Source: Glossina fuscipes (lineage: Eukaryota > Arthropoda > Insecta > Diptera > Glossinidae). Taken from it: a DNA stretch of 64,000 bases. A program made the position numbers and the translations under genes. The DNA lies in NCBI RefSeq assembly GCF_014805625.2, contig NW_023998490.1, positions 970,169 through 1,034,168 of the forward strand. Direction: 5' to 3'. Positions 9,499-22,000 of this stretch are shown in pieces. A model generated the notes under the pieces. That model was not told where the DNA came from. It saw only the letters and a list, made by a program, of their open reading frames with translations, and made no database searches. Numbering within the stretch: position 1 is the stretch's first letter; every line of letters begins with the position of its first letter.

Positions 9499-11655
9499 AT
9501 GGTGAGTGTTTATAGAGACTGCTTTTATATACTAATTTGTGGATAATTTAAACAAAATGAAAAACGCAAGTGATTTGCAAGACAAGTTAACGAAAATGAT
9601 TATGGGGTGCTCCGTGCTTTGCTTCCATATACATAGAAACAAAAAAAAAAAAAAAAAAAAGAAAAAAGAAATAGGAACTTCTCACGAAGAATATCAATCA
9701 CACACACACAGGCACACTAAGTCTAACGATGTAATTCACAATAAACAGTAGATTGTAAACGTTTGGCTGTGAATGCGATTGAACGACCGACCTTTAACAG
9801 CGGGTTACTAAAGTATTCGTACGTTGTATGAGAAGATACTTTCAAACACTTGTTTTTGTTTAAATTCTTCCTCGTTTGTATTTTTTACATAATTTTATTA
9901 AAATTCAATTATAATTTCCTGCATGTTTAACTGGCTGTTGTTCTTGTTGGAATTAGAATTTTTGTGTGCAATTTTTCGAACTTTTTGCCTTTTTCTTTTC
10001 GTTTCTTAATTTCAAGGTTTTCAATATTTTATTCAAGGATCGTGTTACAAAGCCTCAAAAGAAGATGCTTATCACTTTGCTGAGAGAAACTAAATTTATG
10101 GAGGGCAAAAAGGAGAAGGAGTGGTATTGGGAGAAGATACAAGAGACCTTAAATAAAATTGGCCCCAAAAAGACTATTATACAATGGAAAAAGGTAGGTG
10201 TTCATGGGAAGTGATATAAAATTTAAGTCTTAACAATGTTTATTTTCATTTTAGTGCTGGCGGGATATGCGTTTAACTACTCGCAAAAAATTGGCTGAAT
10301 TGAAACGTTGCCAAATGGGTGGAAATTCGCCCCCGCCCGGTATTGAGTTAAGTCAAGAAGACAATGACATTATCGATATTGTAGGCACGGAATACTTCTA
10401 TGAAGAGATGAATGGTGAACTAAAACCAGAGAATTTCATGTCTGGTTTTGATTATGTGCCCGAACATTTTTGTGATGCCATACTTACAGCCGCGGCTGTG
10501 TCCAGTGGTCAGCAGCACATGCAGCATCAGAAGGAGCAACAACATACTTCTCAACAGCAGCAAGATCATCACACTAATGATGGAGAAACTAGCGACGCGC
10601 CCGGATCTTCGAATCATACTGACACACAGGGTGGTGGCTTTCCGCAAGGCAATGTTGGGCAAATGTCAGGACATAATGGTGACCATACCAATACCACTGG
10701 TTCGCTACAACAGCATAATCTAATGCCCCAGCACCCTGCATTTACAGGTGGTCTGCATCCTCATTTAATGCGCCGTCAACATGCCGCTGCAGCTTTGCAG
10801 CGTGAATCGGCATTCGAAGAAAAGTTATTACAATTTATGCAAGACGCCTTTCCTAAAAAAAGTAAAAAACGTAAAAATCGAGATCCTGACAAATTATTTC
10901 TGCTCTCGTTGTACGACGAAATCAAACGAGTGCCCGAGGATATACGACTGGACGTGAAAGCGGAACTGATACAGGTATTGAAAAAATTTCAAAAAAAGAT
11001 ACCAATGAAGCCAGAGAAAACCCACCATTCCCATGGCCAATCATCGTCCAGTTCTAGTAAATCCTCTGGAGGATCTACACCTACCGACAAGCCCTTATCA
11101 CTGCCACAACATGGTCAATTGTCGCATGGGTTGTATCAGTTACCGAAAAAATACGACAAAAATGAGAAAGAACCCTCGCCACAATCTCAGGTGGATCGTG
11201 TACAACATGCCCGCGAACAAGCTACGACCAGCGTATCACTCCATGCGCCGCAAATACCACATCCTTTGTTTCAAATGCAGAAAAAATATGATGAGGGCGC
11301 AGCTGAAAAGGTCCATCAACAAAATGAGCAACGCAAACATGTTGAAACGGCTCATCAACAGCATCAGGCTGCTCATCAGCAGCCACCACCACCACCGTCA
11401 AATGAGCAGCAGCACCTGCACCATACGCAAATGCCACACGGCATTATGTTTCCGTTACCACAAATACGTGGTAATGAGCAGCCCGGTGCTCCGCAACATC
11501 ATACCCATAATCCCCACCAGCAAGCTCAAGCTCCACAACATCCTCATCAGCAGGCTCAGCAGCATCATCCACCACCGATATTTGGGAATTCAACAACCTC
11601 TACGACGGGCATGAGTACAGATCGTCCTGCTATGGCGTACGAGAACGTTGGATGA
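9499..11655 (+). CDS. Myb/SANT-like and BESS-motif nuclear protein, 526 aa
   Basis: Three coding exons: 9499-9501 (the ATG alone, followed by GTGAGT), 10017-10193 and 10255-11655, all joined in phase 0. Residues about 10-80 form a zeste/Adf1-type Myb/SANT-like DNA-binding domain with evenly spaced tryptophans (EWYWEKI, IIQWKKCWRDMR) and a basic third helix. Residues about 269-306 form a BESS motif (LFLLSLYDEIKRVPEDIR). In this family BESS is a protein-protein interaction and dimerisation module. Between and after the domains are long His/Gln/Pro-rich low-complexity tracts. Together these indicate a sequence-specific transcription regulator. An in-frame TAA seven codons before the ATG fixes the start. 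An alternative acceptor 21 nt downstream at 10038 would drop seven residues and keep frame, but its pyrimidine tract is weaker. The exact orthologue is not identified. Confidence 0.87.
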
Positions 11656-11777
11656 ATGTGGAGTCGATTATGGGAAGCCGCTTGGGAGGCCAGATTTCCT
11701 GTGTTATCATCGGTTTTAGAGCAGAGTGATTCGTGTTAAACTCTCTTTTTCTTTCTTTCTCACTTCTTCTATCGTGC

Positions 11778-11783
11778 AATAAA
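11778..11783 (+). terminator. AATAAA polyadenylation signal of the Myb/SANT-BESS gene
   Basis: AATAAA lies about 125 nt after the stop codon at 11653-11655, a normal distance for a fly 3' UTR. Confidence 0.65.
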
Positions 11784-11789
11784 TTAACC

Positions 11790-13182
11790 GGTAAAATGGT
11801 TTATTTTTTGCAGATTGGGCTCTCTAATGCTGCGGCGGCTAAAAAAAAAAGAAATACAATAATACTTTTTATGAATATTAGTTGATAACGATACAAAAAA
11901 AAAAAAAACAAGGAAAATGAAAAAAAATATGTTTACACATATGTATAGCATGTACGTTAAAATATAAAATATTTAGAATTAAATAGAAGTGTAAAGACAA
12001 AGAATCCGTGGTTTGAGATGGAAAAATAAAACGGATAAAAATAAGTGATAAGCATTCGCTTTCAGGTTGACAAATCGGCCGCGGATAATACATCCGTTAA
12101 CTAGTGAAATATTACAGTTTTAAAATTGCATATGTAGGCTGATTACCTCAATCTTAGTGTTTTTCAACTAAAAATGTCATTAGCATTTTCTGCACCTGTT
12201 CGACGGTTGAAGATTCTCACTGAAGGAGCACAACAAAAAAAGGTAGATTGATACTTTAGGCAAATATACATTTTCAGTTTATGTTTGCATCTCTATGAGT
12301 ACCGAGAACAATTTTGAATACCATTGTAGCCAAAAGTGGATTTTTTATTTTCTGACCACTTCCTTCCACGCTTGCAAGAGATTAGTTGGAGAGGGCATTG
12401 CATTAACAGTCTTTTTATGGCGTTATGACCGATCGATAATTATAAGAGAAAACGACGTGTTTTCTTACGGCTGGATGTGTGTCCAGTTCGAAATTCGAGA
12501 AGCAGCGTCACAATAAAATTCGGTTTTAACAACTACGTTAAGACCGATATTCGCTCGTGAAAATCACAAAAATATGCTTCCGACGTCTCTGCGACGCTAG
12601 AGGCAGAGTGTCCCTATAATTTTATTGTGACGACCCTTTTTTTGGTTCAAGATTTTTTCGTCGATAAGATCTCATCCTTGACATCTAAATTAAATAAAAT
12701 TCGCAAACTCAGCGCAAATATTCTCACAGTTCTCACTTCTTTTTCCGTTACTTAAAGCTATGGATAGTAAATTAACCCTTTGCAATTCATGCCGTACTAT
12801 TCTGCCTCCGAACAAGAGATAGTTTCTTCTTAAGTAATATTTACCGTTTTTGCGTTTGTTTATTTATGATTTACTTACATTCCCCCAGTCGTACGTCTGC
12901 TTATTTAGCTTATGCCCATAACTCTCTCTCTCCCTCCGTGAATATTATTGCTTTTTAGTGATGTGCTTGCAATCGTGTTTCGATGGCCCGCAATTTTCAA
13001 TTTCACTTCAAGCGTTACTAATATGCGAGTGTCTCTCGCCTTTCTTTGCTTGGGCTTGGGCTATTGTTGGCGCAATGATTGAACGATTCATGCATGTTTT
13101 ATGTAATTCTTGCTTGTTTCACATGCTTTCATTGGATTTTAAGTTTTGCAAAAATAATGAAGAATTAAACACCATTAAAATA
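11790..13182. other. Intergenic DNA with a MITE candidate
   Basis: This is mostly AT-rich. A 127-bp inverted-repeat element lies at 12506-12632. An ATG-led frame at 12173-12241 (MSLAFSAPVRRLKI) ends at a GTAGAT donor-like site and could be a first exon, but no continuation is visible. The frame at 12958-13188 looks random. Confidence 0.5.
12506..12632. mobile_element. 127-bp MITE candidate with 15-bp terminal inverted repeats
   Basis: CGTCACAATAAAATT at 12506-12520 is exactly the reverse complement of 12618-12632. The interior is non-coding. No target-site duplication is obvious, so mobility is inferred only from the termini. Confidence 0.5.
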
Positions 13183-13760
13183 CAGTAAAAGCTCTTTATT
13201 CGCGGGGTATATGTTCCACAAATATGTCGCGAATACAGAAACCGTGAATACGGAATGATAATTTATATGGGATTATAGGTGACAAAATAAAAAAAAATCA
13301 AATATATAAAAAATCCATTTAATTGAAGTTTTTGAACATTTTGATTAATTATCTTAAGGTTTAGGCAATGATTTGAAGAATTTTGTAATTTTCTCTTGCT
13401 TGGCAGTTTTTAAAATCTCCTTCAATTCTGACTGATACGCAGCAGTCGCATTAACAATTTGCCTCTCAAAAATAACACTTCGTTCCACAGACGGATCAAT
13501 GTTCATAAAGAAATCGCGAAGCTCGTTTGTCATTCTTAAACCTTCACTAAGACTTTTCAAATTAAACGTCACATTTCCAGTGCTTGTTGACGCCTCTTCT
13601 TCAATGGGCTGTGAATTTAGCATTTCCTCCAAGTAGGTTACAGTCAAATCTTCACCTTGCGATTCAAGCAATTACTGAATGTCACTTGAATCTATCTCTT
13701 CGAACCCATCTCGTCCTATTCCATTCGCGAACAATTTTCGCTGACAGTAAAGTTGAAGCT
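13183..13760 (-). mobile_element. pogo/Tigger-type DNA transposon, 3' end only
   Basis: At 13181 a TA dinucleotide is followed by CAGTAAAAGCTCTTTATTCG and then a region with GCGGGG, GTTCCA and CGAATAC words typical of Tigger/pogo termini. On the minus strand, 13354-13760 encodes the transposase C-terminus, including GFEEIDSSDIQ, an in-frame stop, LLESQGEDLT and LSEGLRMTNELRDFF. It ends KITKFFKSLPKP. This is the acidic C-terminal region of Tigger/jerky-type transposases. The catalytic domain and the DNA-binding N-terminus are gone. The sequence breaks off where repeat family A starts, and no second terminal repeat is present. Confidence 0.78.
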
Positions 13761-13764
13761 ACAG

Positions 13765-14085
13765 CCGACCTTATTTTATCTTCGGATATTTTTATGGTAT
13801 GGATGCAAATGAGTTTAAAGTTTTATATATACCGCCTTTATATGGGAAGTGGTCCGATCTGGGTCAAAACATTTCGGTGTACTAGATTTCGCCAAAATAT
13901 CTCAAAAGTTAGGATCTGTAAGTTGAAAATAAGGAAACAACATCGACGGGCGGACAGGAATGATTCAGATTTAGTTTCTGTATTGATCTAGGCTAAGCAG
14001 TCCGTCGGTACAGCAAACAATGGGTCTATCTCAGATCTTGTACCGAAAGTGATGTAGAGTATAAAAACTGAATAATTTGGGAAAA
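13765..14085 (+). repeat. Dispersed repeat family A, copy 1
   Basis: It shares ordered blocks with three other loci (16035-16370, 28775-29150, 35815-36090): a CAGCCGAC-like start, TTTATATGGGAAGTG, TTTCGCCAAAATATCTCAAA, CGGACAG and a GGTATAAAAA-like end. No coding sequence or terminal inverted repeats are visible. Confidence 0.7.
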
Positions 14086-15429
14086 GTTTGCGAAAATTGG
14101 TTAGTTAATGGTTCTCGATATTGAGTAAACTCAATAGTTATGGATTACGGATTTATTCCAATCGAATGAAAATTGGTTCAATCTTAAGATTGTCGTCAAG
14201 CAATATATTCAAATTATGATCGAGTTTATACGATATCGAGAACAATTAACCGGCTGCAGATGTGACTATGAACACGAGGTTTAATGGGAAAGCAAAAAGA
14301 ATTTTTGACTTTGACAAATTTTTCATTTGAAATACACGTATAAGGGACGCCTCTTTAGATATCGCCAGTCATCTTTACCTTGTCCTTAATTGACAAATGT
14401 TATTTTTTGAAATTTGTTTTTTTTTTTATTCTTGGTTTAGGAAATATGGCACTACCCATGAGGAGTAGTCACATTTTAAGAATCGTGTTGCAAAGATCAG
14501 TAGCATTTGCTTCACATGTCCCTTGCGATATTTCTCTTTTTGGGCTGTTACTTTAATGTTCTTCCTCTTTCACATTTTCCATTTCCCAAGGGCTTGCCGG
14601 GGTGTTCACCGAGTGTTAGATATGATAGCATTTTTCTAGAATCGTTCGTAGTTGCTTTTCAACTGCATTCATTGGCTTACGTTCGGCTTGTTATTAACCT
14701 TTAGTTTCAAATTTTTTCAATTTGGCTCCCTTCCTTAGCCATTGCCGACATTTGCCGAGTTAATGCAAGTGGAAGGAGTAGTTTCTTCTCTGTCTATTAC
14801 AAATGACTATGAAAGTTTTCTCCATTTCAATGTTTCGAAATGGATTGATTATTCTTTGTAATAAAATTCTTAGTTTGATGTTTTTTCGCAACAACATTAT
14901 AACTTATACTTTAATACTTTCTTTTATTGGCAATCTTTGTGATAAAATTCTTACTCTCTGATAACATTTTTTTGCAACAATAAATCAAATTGCATTTTAA
15001 TATTTGTTTTTCATGGTAAAGCTACGAATGTGATTTTCCAGCAAGTTTCTGCTAAGGGAAAAATTACAACAATTTTTACTCAACATTGAAACATTTTTAA
15101 TATAACGTAAAATGCAAGGGTTTTAATTATAATTTTTACAAATTTTATTGCTACTTCTGTCTATATAGATCCGCTAAAAGATAACAGAAGTCGATTATCA
15201 AAATATGAGGACAAATTTTATTAGTGCTTAAGATTAATGTTCAGTTGTTAGTTTAAAAAAAAAAGGAAAAAAGAAAACATTATTATCTTCATAAAGAAAA
15301 GATAAACGATTTTTATTTGAAATTGTAATATAATAAGTGTCGTCATAATAATCAGTTAGTTGTTCTTATAATTTTTTAGATCATTGTGTTTGCACGTGAA
15401 GCGTCGATAAGCAACAACGGTTATACATG

Positions 15430-15460
<31 letters not shown>

Positions 15461-16034
15461 GCATCTTAATATTAACTAAATATATTAGGTTATAAGTGAA
15501 GTTGTAAGGAAAATCCGCTTAGGAATCCGTTTTAGTTCATTTTCGGCGATGTACAAAAATGAATTTGAAATTTTTGAGTTCATGGAAAAAATTTTGAATC
15601 TTAAGGACACGCCTCACCGGAGTTGGTTTTAATTAAGTCGATTTTGTGTTCCAAATCCGTCTTATCTCGTGCGACGTTTGAAGTAAAAACCATTGAAAAT
15701 TCGGGCTCAAGCGTATCAAAATGTCGACAACTTGCACATGTCGCTATAAGGAACGCGTTATCATAACATGGTACATGGTAGGTTGCAGCAGGTCAAGCTT
15801 TTACGGAACAATGCCAAGGTGTTATGCTGTGTGCATGGGGGGAGGGGTGGCGGGTGGGGATGTCTAATTTTATTTTCTTATTTTTAGCACTTTTAATATG
15901 CATTAAGTATTGCATCAGAATTGTTTTTTTTTATTTCTTTCATACGATTTTCGTACACGTCGTAAACCCACACAAAAAGAGAAGAACGGAAGCGCAATTT
16001 CAATCTCGCGAAATAGTAAAACAAAGTGTAAGTA
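14086..16034. other. AT-rich intergenic stretch
   Basis: No supported gene. At 14441 a good acceptor (T-tract, TTTAG) precedes an ATG frame, MALPMRSSHILRIVL (14445-14555), that resembles a mitochondrial presequence. It has no donor or downstream exon that I can follow. A long poly-T tract lies at about 15430-15456. Confidence 0.5.
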
Positions 16035-16370
16035 TTGTAGACAGCCACGGTCCACCACTAGATATCCTATGCCGCTTCGGCTAACAAAGTTACTCAGTTC
16101 TAACGGCTTTTCAAAATACGGCTTTATACGGGAAGTTGTGTGATGCGAACTGTTTTCAATAACGTTCGCAATTTGTCCAAAACATGTCGGTGTAGTAGAT
16201 TTCATCAAAATCAAGGTACGATAGGTACAAGACCAGAAAAGCTTAGATGGATTCGGGAAGTGATTCTGAAAGGTGGGTCTATTTCAACTATATCTGGGCG
16301 CTGCATATACATGTACAAAGTTAGCATGCCCCTGTATTAGAGGTGGTGAAGGGTATAAAAATGATGTGTG
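16035..16370 (+). repeat. Dispersed repeat family A, copy 2
   Basis: Contains GTAGACAGCCACGG, GGCTTTATACGGGAAG, AAAACATGTCGGTGTAGTAG and the terminal GGTGAAGGGTATAAAAATG block shared with the other copies. Confidence 0.7.
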
Positions 16371-17149
16371 TGCTTGCCAAAGCTTATGAAACATTCATCC
16401 AACCTACGCTTAATTGGATGAAGTCCACAGCGAATTATTTGTATATAAGCGATTTCGTGACTTGTCATGCGATGATAAAATTAAATTCTTAGTGAGCCTT
16501 TCAGGAGACGCCTTGACAATATTTCAAGGAGGGGAATTAACGATCCCTTCATCAAGCCCATAAGAGCATCTGAAGTGGAAACCAACAGTACAACTGTCAT
16601 TACGTGCTTTCCAATATACGCAGAGTGAACGGTTTTTTGCAAAATTTCGCTGCCATCATATTCATTGATCAGCATTACCCGAACTCATCTATGAAAACAT
16701 TTGGCGTTCATGATACTTTCATGGCAGCCTGACATGTACGGACTTACTCAAGGCCTCTAAAGGTATTCAAACAACATTGTAAAGTAAGTGAGCGGCAGCT
16801 TCTAGCGTCTTGCTTAACTCGATAAGAAAATTGACTTAAATTTTCATAATTGAAGTTTTTACTACTCTCTGAAATATATAAAAAAAGGTATTGATAAATT
16901 TTCCGATGATCCCCGGTACTCTTTTTACGTCTTCGGTACGTTGCGCACGACGTGCCCAGAAAAGTCTTTCATATGTTAACCTTTAATTAATAGACGCTTG
17001 GATATATTTTGATTAGGGAGGCCTGTTAGTGTAAATGATAAAGTAATGCGAAATATCAATGTATATGCAACGATTAAGTTTGATGATTTGGCCTTTCTCT
17101 ACATAAAATAGCCCTGTTCCTTTTAGCATTATTGGCTTATTTAGTGTAG
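16371..17149. other. Intergenic stretch, nothing recognised
   Basis: Open frames here are short and show no family resemblance. Confidence 0.5.
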
Positions 17150-18010
17150 ACAGGCGTGCCAAGTTGCATTTTTGGCAATCATTACTTTTGCTGTTTGATT
17201 TGAAGAAACCTGCAGCCGAAGCCCATCAAGCACTTTTTAAAACTTGTAGTGATGCTACCCCGTCATATTCAAATTGTCGGTTTCGGTTCCAAAGGTTTGA
17301 AAGTATTCGTTTTGATATTGAAATCGTTTTGCCATTGAAGACAAAGAACGGGCTAGAGGACTACAAAAGTTCGATGACCATGATATGCAAGACGTATTGG
17401 ATGAAAATCCAGTTCAAAATTTCAAGGAACAGCTTCGCAGTTCATGAATCACTGGTTTCTAGGCGTTTACATGTGACGGGAAAGGTTCAAAAGTAATTAA
17501 AATGGCTACGATACGAACGGATCGAAAGGGCACATATACATCGGCACCGAAGCGGAATATTCAGGACCGTAAGGTAGTGCCGGGCATCAGCAATGTATAC
17601 TAAAATCGAATGAAACTGTTACTCCAGATATCAACCGATGTCATTAGAATGAATTGAACGATGTATTGTTGCAGGAACGATCAGTAAAATCGGTTAACAG
17701 ACACATATTCATCTTCTCACATGACAACGCTCGGCTACACGTGACAACTCTGGGTCAAGGATGCACTGTTGCAGCTCCAATAGTCAGTCAGTTCTGCGTA
17801 CTCATCCGACGGCTGACATGCGATTTCGAAATGCTGAAGAAATGCGAAAATAGGTCAATGATTGGATCGGTGTTATACCAATATCGTTCTTTCGATACGG
17901 TATCCTCATATTGCCAGACAGGAGGGAAAAAGTTGCAGAAAATGTTGTGGTTAATAAATTTTGTGCAAATTTTTTTCAATAAATGCCTTTTTCAAGTGAA
18001 AAAATGATCA
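17150..18010 (+). mobile_element. Mariner transposon ruin, plus strand
   Basis: Translated pieces in shifting frames follow the order of a mariner transposase. The N-terminal helix-turn-helix start reads DLKKPAAEAHQALFKT and FRFQRFES. After a frameshift come DVLDENPVQNFKEQLRSS, then HDNARLHVT (the catalytic HDNARPH block) and finally VNDWIGV...SFFRYGI...LPDRREKV near the C-terminus. Frameshifts, stops and deletions are everywhere and no terminal repeats were found, so it is inactive. Its C-terminal sequence is closest to the ruin at 57850-58470, which indicates the same subfamily. Confidence 0.75.
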
Positions 18011-19024
18011 AAAAACATGCCCAGCACTTATAAGAAATAAGCTTGAATTTTCCGCCGACCTAATAAACGTAGATTTATGTACTAAATTAAGATCGGCGAT
18101 CTTCTATTAAGAGTGTACATTCATACGTAAATAATTGTTTACTTAAGTTATAAATAGTTGTCTATCAGTGCAGATAGACAGATGATTAATTTTAAGTTTT
18201 CAATTATATGCAACCATAAACACAAACATTGATTAAAAGAAAATAGTTAAGTTCTTATCGCAGACATACACCATCGCATAGTCAGTCCGAGTGTCTATGA
18301 ACTTACGAAACTTTAATGATGAATTAATCACTAAACTATCATATACGTATGTACGTATAAATAAATCACTATTCCCGTAATAGCTCAAGTGGTCTATAAA
18401 TTGTGATTTTCTTTATATTCTTTAATTTTTTTCTTTGCAAATTTTTTTATATTTTTAATTTTTTAAATATTTTTATTGCTGTTGTTGTTGTTGTTGTTGT
18501 TGTTGTTCGCAAATTAACTCTTTGAAATTACGATAACGAGAGATTCTCGCGCACACTTAAAGAATCGAAGATCTCGCGCTTTATCTTTTATCAGTAATAC
18601 TTGAAGAGCTGAAAGTGCTCATTAAGTCGTCCGAATGGAATTTTATTTGAAATTAGTTTGGCACTGTTACTCGAATGAACAATAAGGAATGAATTTAAGA
18701 CGGCGTAAATTAATTTATTTAAATTAAATTTATTCTATATTCGTTTGCGAGGTTTTTTTGCACTGTGCGCGGGTCAATCAATATCAATCATTAATCAATA
18801 ATTAAAGGATTTTTTAAAGGAAAAAAAAAAAAAAAAAAAAAAAACTAAGAAGATAATGTAAAACGTGTGCGAAAAGTGTTCCTTTTCTAAATAAAAAGGA
18901 AATAAATAAAGTAACTTTCCATTCGTAATCTAATGGACTGATTGCCTGTGATATTAATTTCTACTCAAAAATTTTTCTGTAATAAGTTTGAGTTTTCAAC
19001 TTCATCCATAAACGTTTACACAAT
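18011..19024. other. Upstream region of the MFS transporter gene
   Basis: AT-rich DNA with a GTT run at about 18479-18508 and a poly-A run at about 18820-18843. It probably holds the promoter and 5' UTR of the transporter gene. No core promoter element is convincing. An in-frame TGA upstream of 19025 closes the frame. Confidence 0.4.
18479..18508. repeat. (GTT)n microsatellite
   Basis: About nine GTT triplets. Confidence 0.85.
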
Positions 19025-22000
19025 ATGACGAAGGGTAAGATGAAGAACCTTGCTCGATATCCTTTGATTAAAAGAACATATCTTTAACGCATCCTTAAAA
19101 GTTCGTGTGAATCGTTGTTATGCTTTTTAAGTTAAAAAAAGTCAAAAATTTACATTTATGATAATTCCTTTCATGTAAAGATTAAGATGATTCTTCTCTT
19201 ATGAAGGAAAAGCGCCAAGATCACACCTCTGTAGCGTTTAAATCTCTTAAACAAATGTCCAGAAATTGTAGAGTAATAATTATGAGGATCTTAGACTTAA
19301 TCGACCGGAGCTTTTAAGGAATAAATTAAAAAAACTCATTATCGAGGGAGGCTTGAATATTCATTACTCCCAATAATTAATCGAAATTATTTTTGCATTG
19401 AACTGTAGGAGGGCTCTGGATTAGCCAGGTCAGGGCTATTCAAATTTACAAAAAAAAAGCTATGTAGCTCTGGATTAGCCAGGTCAGGGCTATTCAAATT
19501 TACAAAAAAAAAGCTATGTGGCCATCTTAAAGAGGACTCTTGCGAGCCAGCAGTCATAGTAAATATATAAAAATCGCGTTCTTCTTGATAACGTTATAGT
19601 TGAGAGTCAATCAGTTGACCCGTAGAGCTGACTTTTTAGTTGCACTTTCAGATAATTCTGAAAGGTATTTCTGCTAGCTTTTAAAGATCTTGTTTTATTC
19701 AGTTTTTGCCTGTAAACGAATCTTAATCAGTTTCAAATTGAACCGACGGCAGTTAACTAATCTGTTAATCTATGTAACAATTATATATTGAATGCAGAAG
19801 TTGTTTACCTCTTTGTTCTATTTATTATTCTATCATTGTTTATTTATATATTTTCCTATATGTTTAAATGTTACGTAGACATAGTTTAAACAAGTGCTTA
19901 ACAAGCACGTTAGCCTCATATTTTGTTACATTACTTATATAAGTTATAGTCTTGACCTAACATTATTTTAACAGACATTACGTATTGTTATAGCCATCTA
20001 TAAAACTCGCAGGCATATTCAATTTGTTAATGCGTTTCGTAAATATATTAAACGACAAGCATTTTGATCAGCGTCAACTTATATGAAAAAAGAGTATCGC
20101 TCGCTTATCGATTAAATCATTAAATCGTTCCTTTGGTAGTTTATTTATCTGTGAATGCGGTTAAAGCTGTTGTCTTCCCAATTGACCATTAAGATGCATA
20201 TGCGTACTTCGATCTGCTCAGCGATCGTCTACCTTGAATTAAGTCCTCTCTTTAAAACGGATTGTTCATGAAAACGCTTACGATAGTTAGAAAATTAAAA
20301 CTTGATGAAAAAAAACACAAAAAAACTTATATTCGGCGGAGGTCGAGTCTCGCACACCTACAACTATGCTTTTAGCACTCTACTCTCCATGTTCTTTTAT
20401 TTGATACCCATATCACTGGTATTATGAAGAAAAATGTATTCGCGGTGTTTGTCCAATTTTTGATATTTGAGTTTGATATTTGGGTCAAATTAACGTTTAG
20501 TTCTCGTTAAAATTTCTTCATAGGAAACACGACAGACTGGAAATAGTAAAAATGATCCTCTGCTCTCCGAACCACAACGTGACTCTGGGACGGATTTTAG
20601 ATTACCATCTGTTATTGGCTGCAAGTCACTGATGCAAATATCTACTTACTCGCATTTTTTTTTTAAATTGTCTCCATACACTGCCTTAAGTGGATATACT
20701 TACCTCTTCAATTCAAACGATATATGGAAAACAAACGAACGTACGGACACACAAACAGACGCTTCACTTTTATTTGATTCAAACTCTTTCGCCTGCGCAG
20801 CTTATGTAGTTTCCATGTCTATTATAAAGTTAAAAGTGAATAAAATGTGAATGTTTGGCATTCGTATTCAGGGTGTTCTTAGAACTGATCTGGGAAATTA
20901 AACCAAATCATATACTGACCTAGAATACAATAATCTCTTCCGAATTGGTGCGCTTGGTTGCCCCATTATTTGTCTATACTTGTTCAGATGTTCGTCAGTC
21001 CGTCCGTCTCTCCAGTCGCTTATCTGTCCGTCTGAATTGAGCCAATCAGGGTTTCTTTAGTCCATCAACTCACCCAATTATTCGTTAACTGTGCCTTCAT
21101 TGTAATGCTAGTCCTCTCAGTTATCCGGCTCATATAATGTAGATTGTTAATTTCTTGATTGTTTTGTCCATACCTCTTTCCATCAATGAATCTCTTTTCT
21201 ATTCTTTATTTAACTTCTGTCGCAGAAATTTGTTTACCATTCGCTGTGCGTAGCTTTGAAACGTTACCGTAAATGAGAGAAAGAATTTTGGTTTTCCTCT
21301 ACAGTAAATAAATATAAAACGTAATGTTTTTTTAAGCTTTGGGTTCACTAGCGAGCTGATCACAATAATTTTTACAGTTTGTGTGCGTAATTTTTAAAAA
21401 ACTGTCACGAGTAAGTTCTTCGACTGCGGTTCAATAAATTAACGGGGGGGAATGGACAAAGTTAGAGGGAAGCGCTGCAGGATTTCGAACAACTAAAACA
21501 AGCAAATTAACAAAGTTATAGTAAACCGGTTCGATATTTCACTTTTGAATGAGTTTACACTCAATTTTAACGCAAATTACCCTATGATAAAGGTGTATTA
21601 CTTCTATTATTTCATTTGTAACACATCAGAAACTTTAACAGAAATTCGTAATCAATGTAATCCTATACTTCTAAGTCTATAATCGCCGATGGAGTTTCCA
21701 CCAAGCGATCGGCAAAGCGATAGACTCTTGAGAATTCCATTGCGATTTCTTTATATTCTTCCTCGTTTTATCCCCCTCTACCTCTTAGCTACCCTAGTGC
21801 CACCATGTAAACCGAAAAATCCCGGAGTGGCTGGTCAAATACCAAAAAAAAAAACGATGAAAAATTTAGTAGAAATAAAGGATGTACAGAATGTAGCGAA
21901 ACTCATATCCAACTTAGTAGTATCGTACGGGAAACTGATACGCACAAAATTAAGAAGAAAAATGATCTTGCGAATGTTGTCCATGTAAATTTGTGTTGAG

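Noticed and set aside
12173..12241. ATG frame MSLAFSAPVRRLKI ending at a GTAGAT donor-like site
   Set aside because: No downstream exon joins in phase. It was tested against the transporter exon 2 and the frame at 14441.
14445..14555. MALPMRSSHILRIVL frame after a good acceptor, mitochondrial-presequence-like
   Set aside because: No donor and no continuation, and the frame ends after 36 codons.
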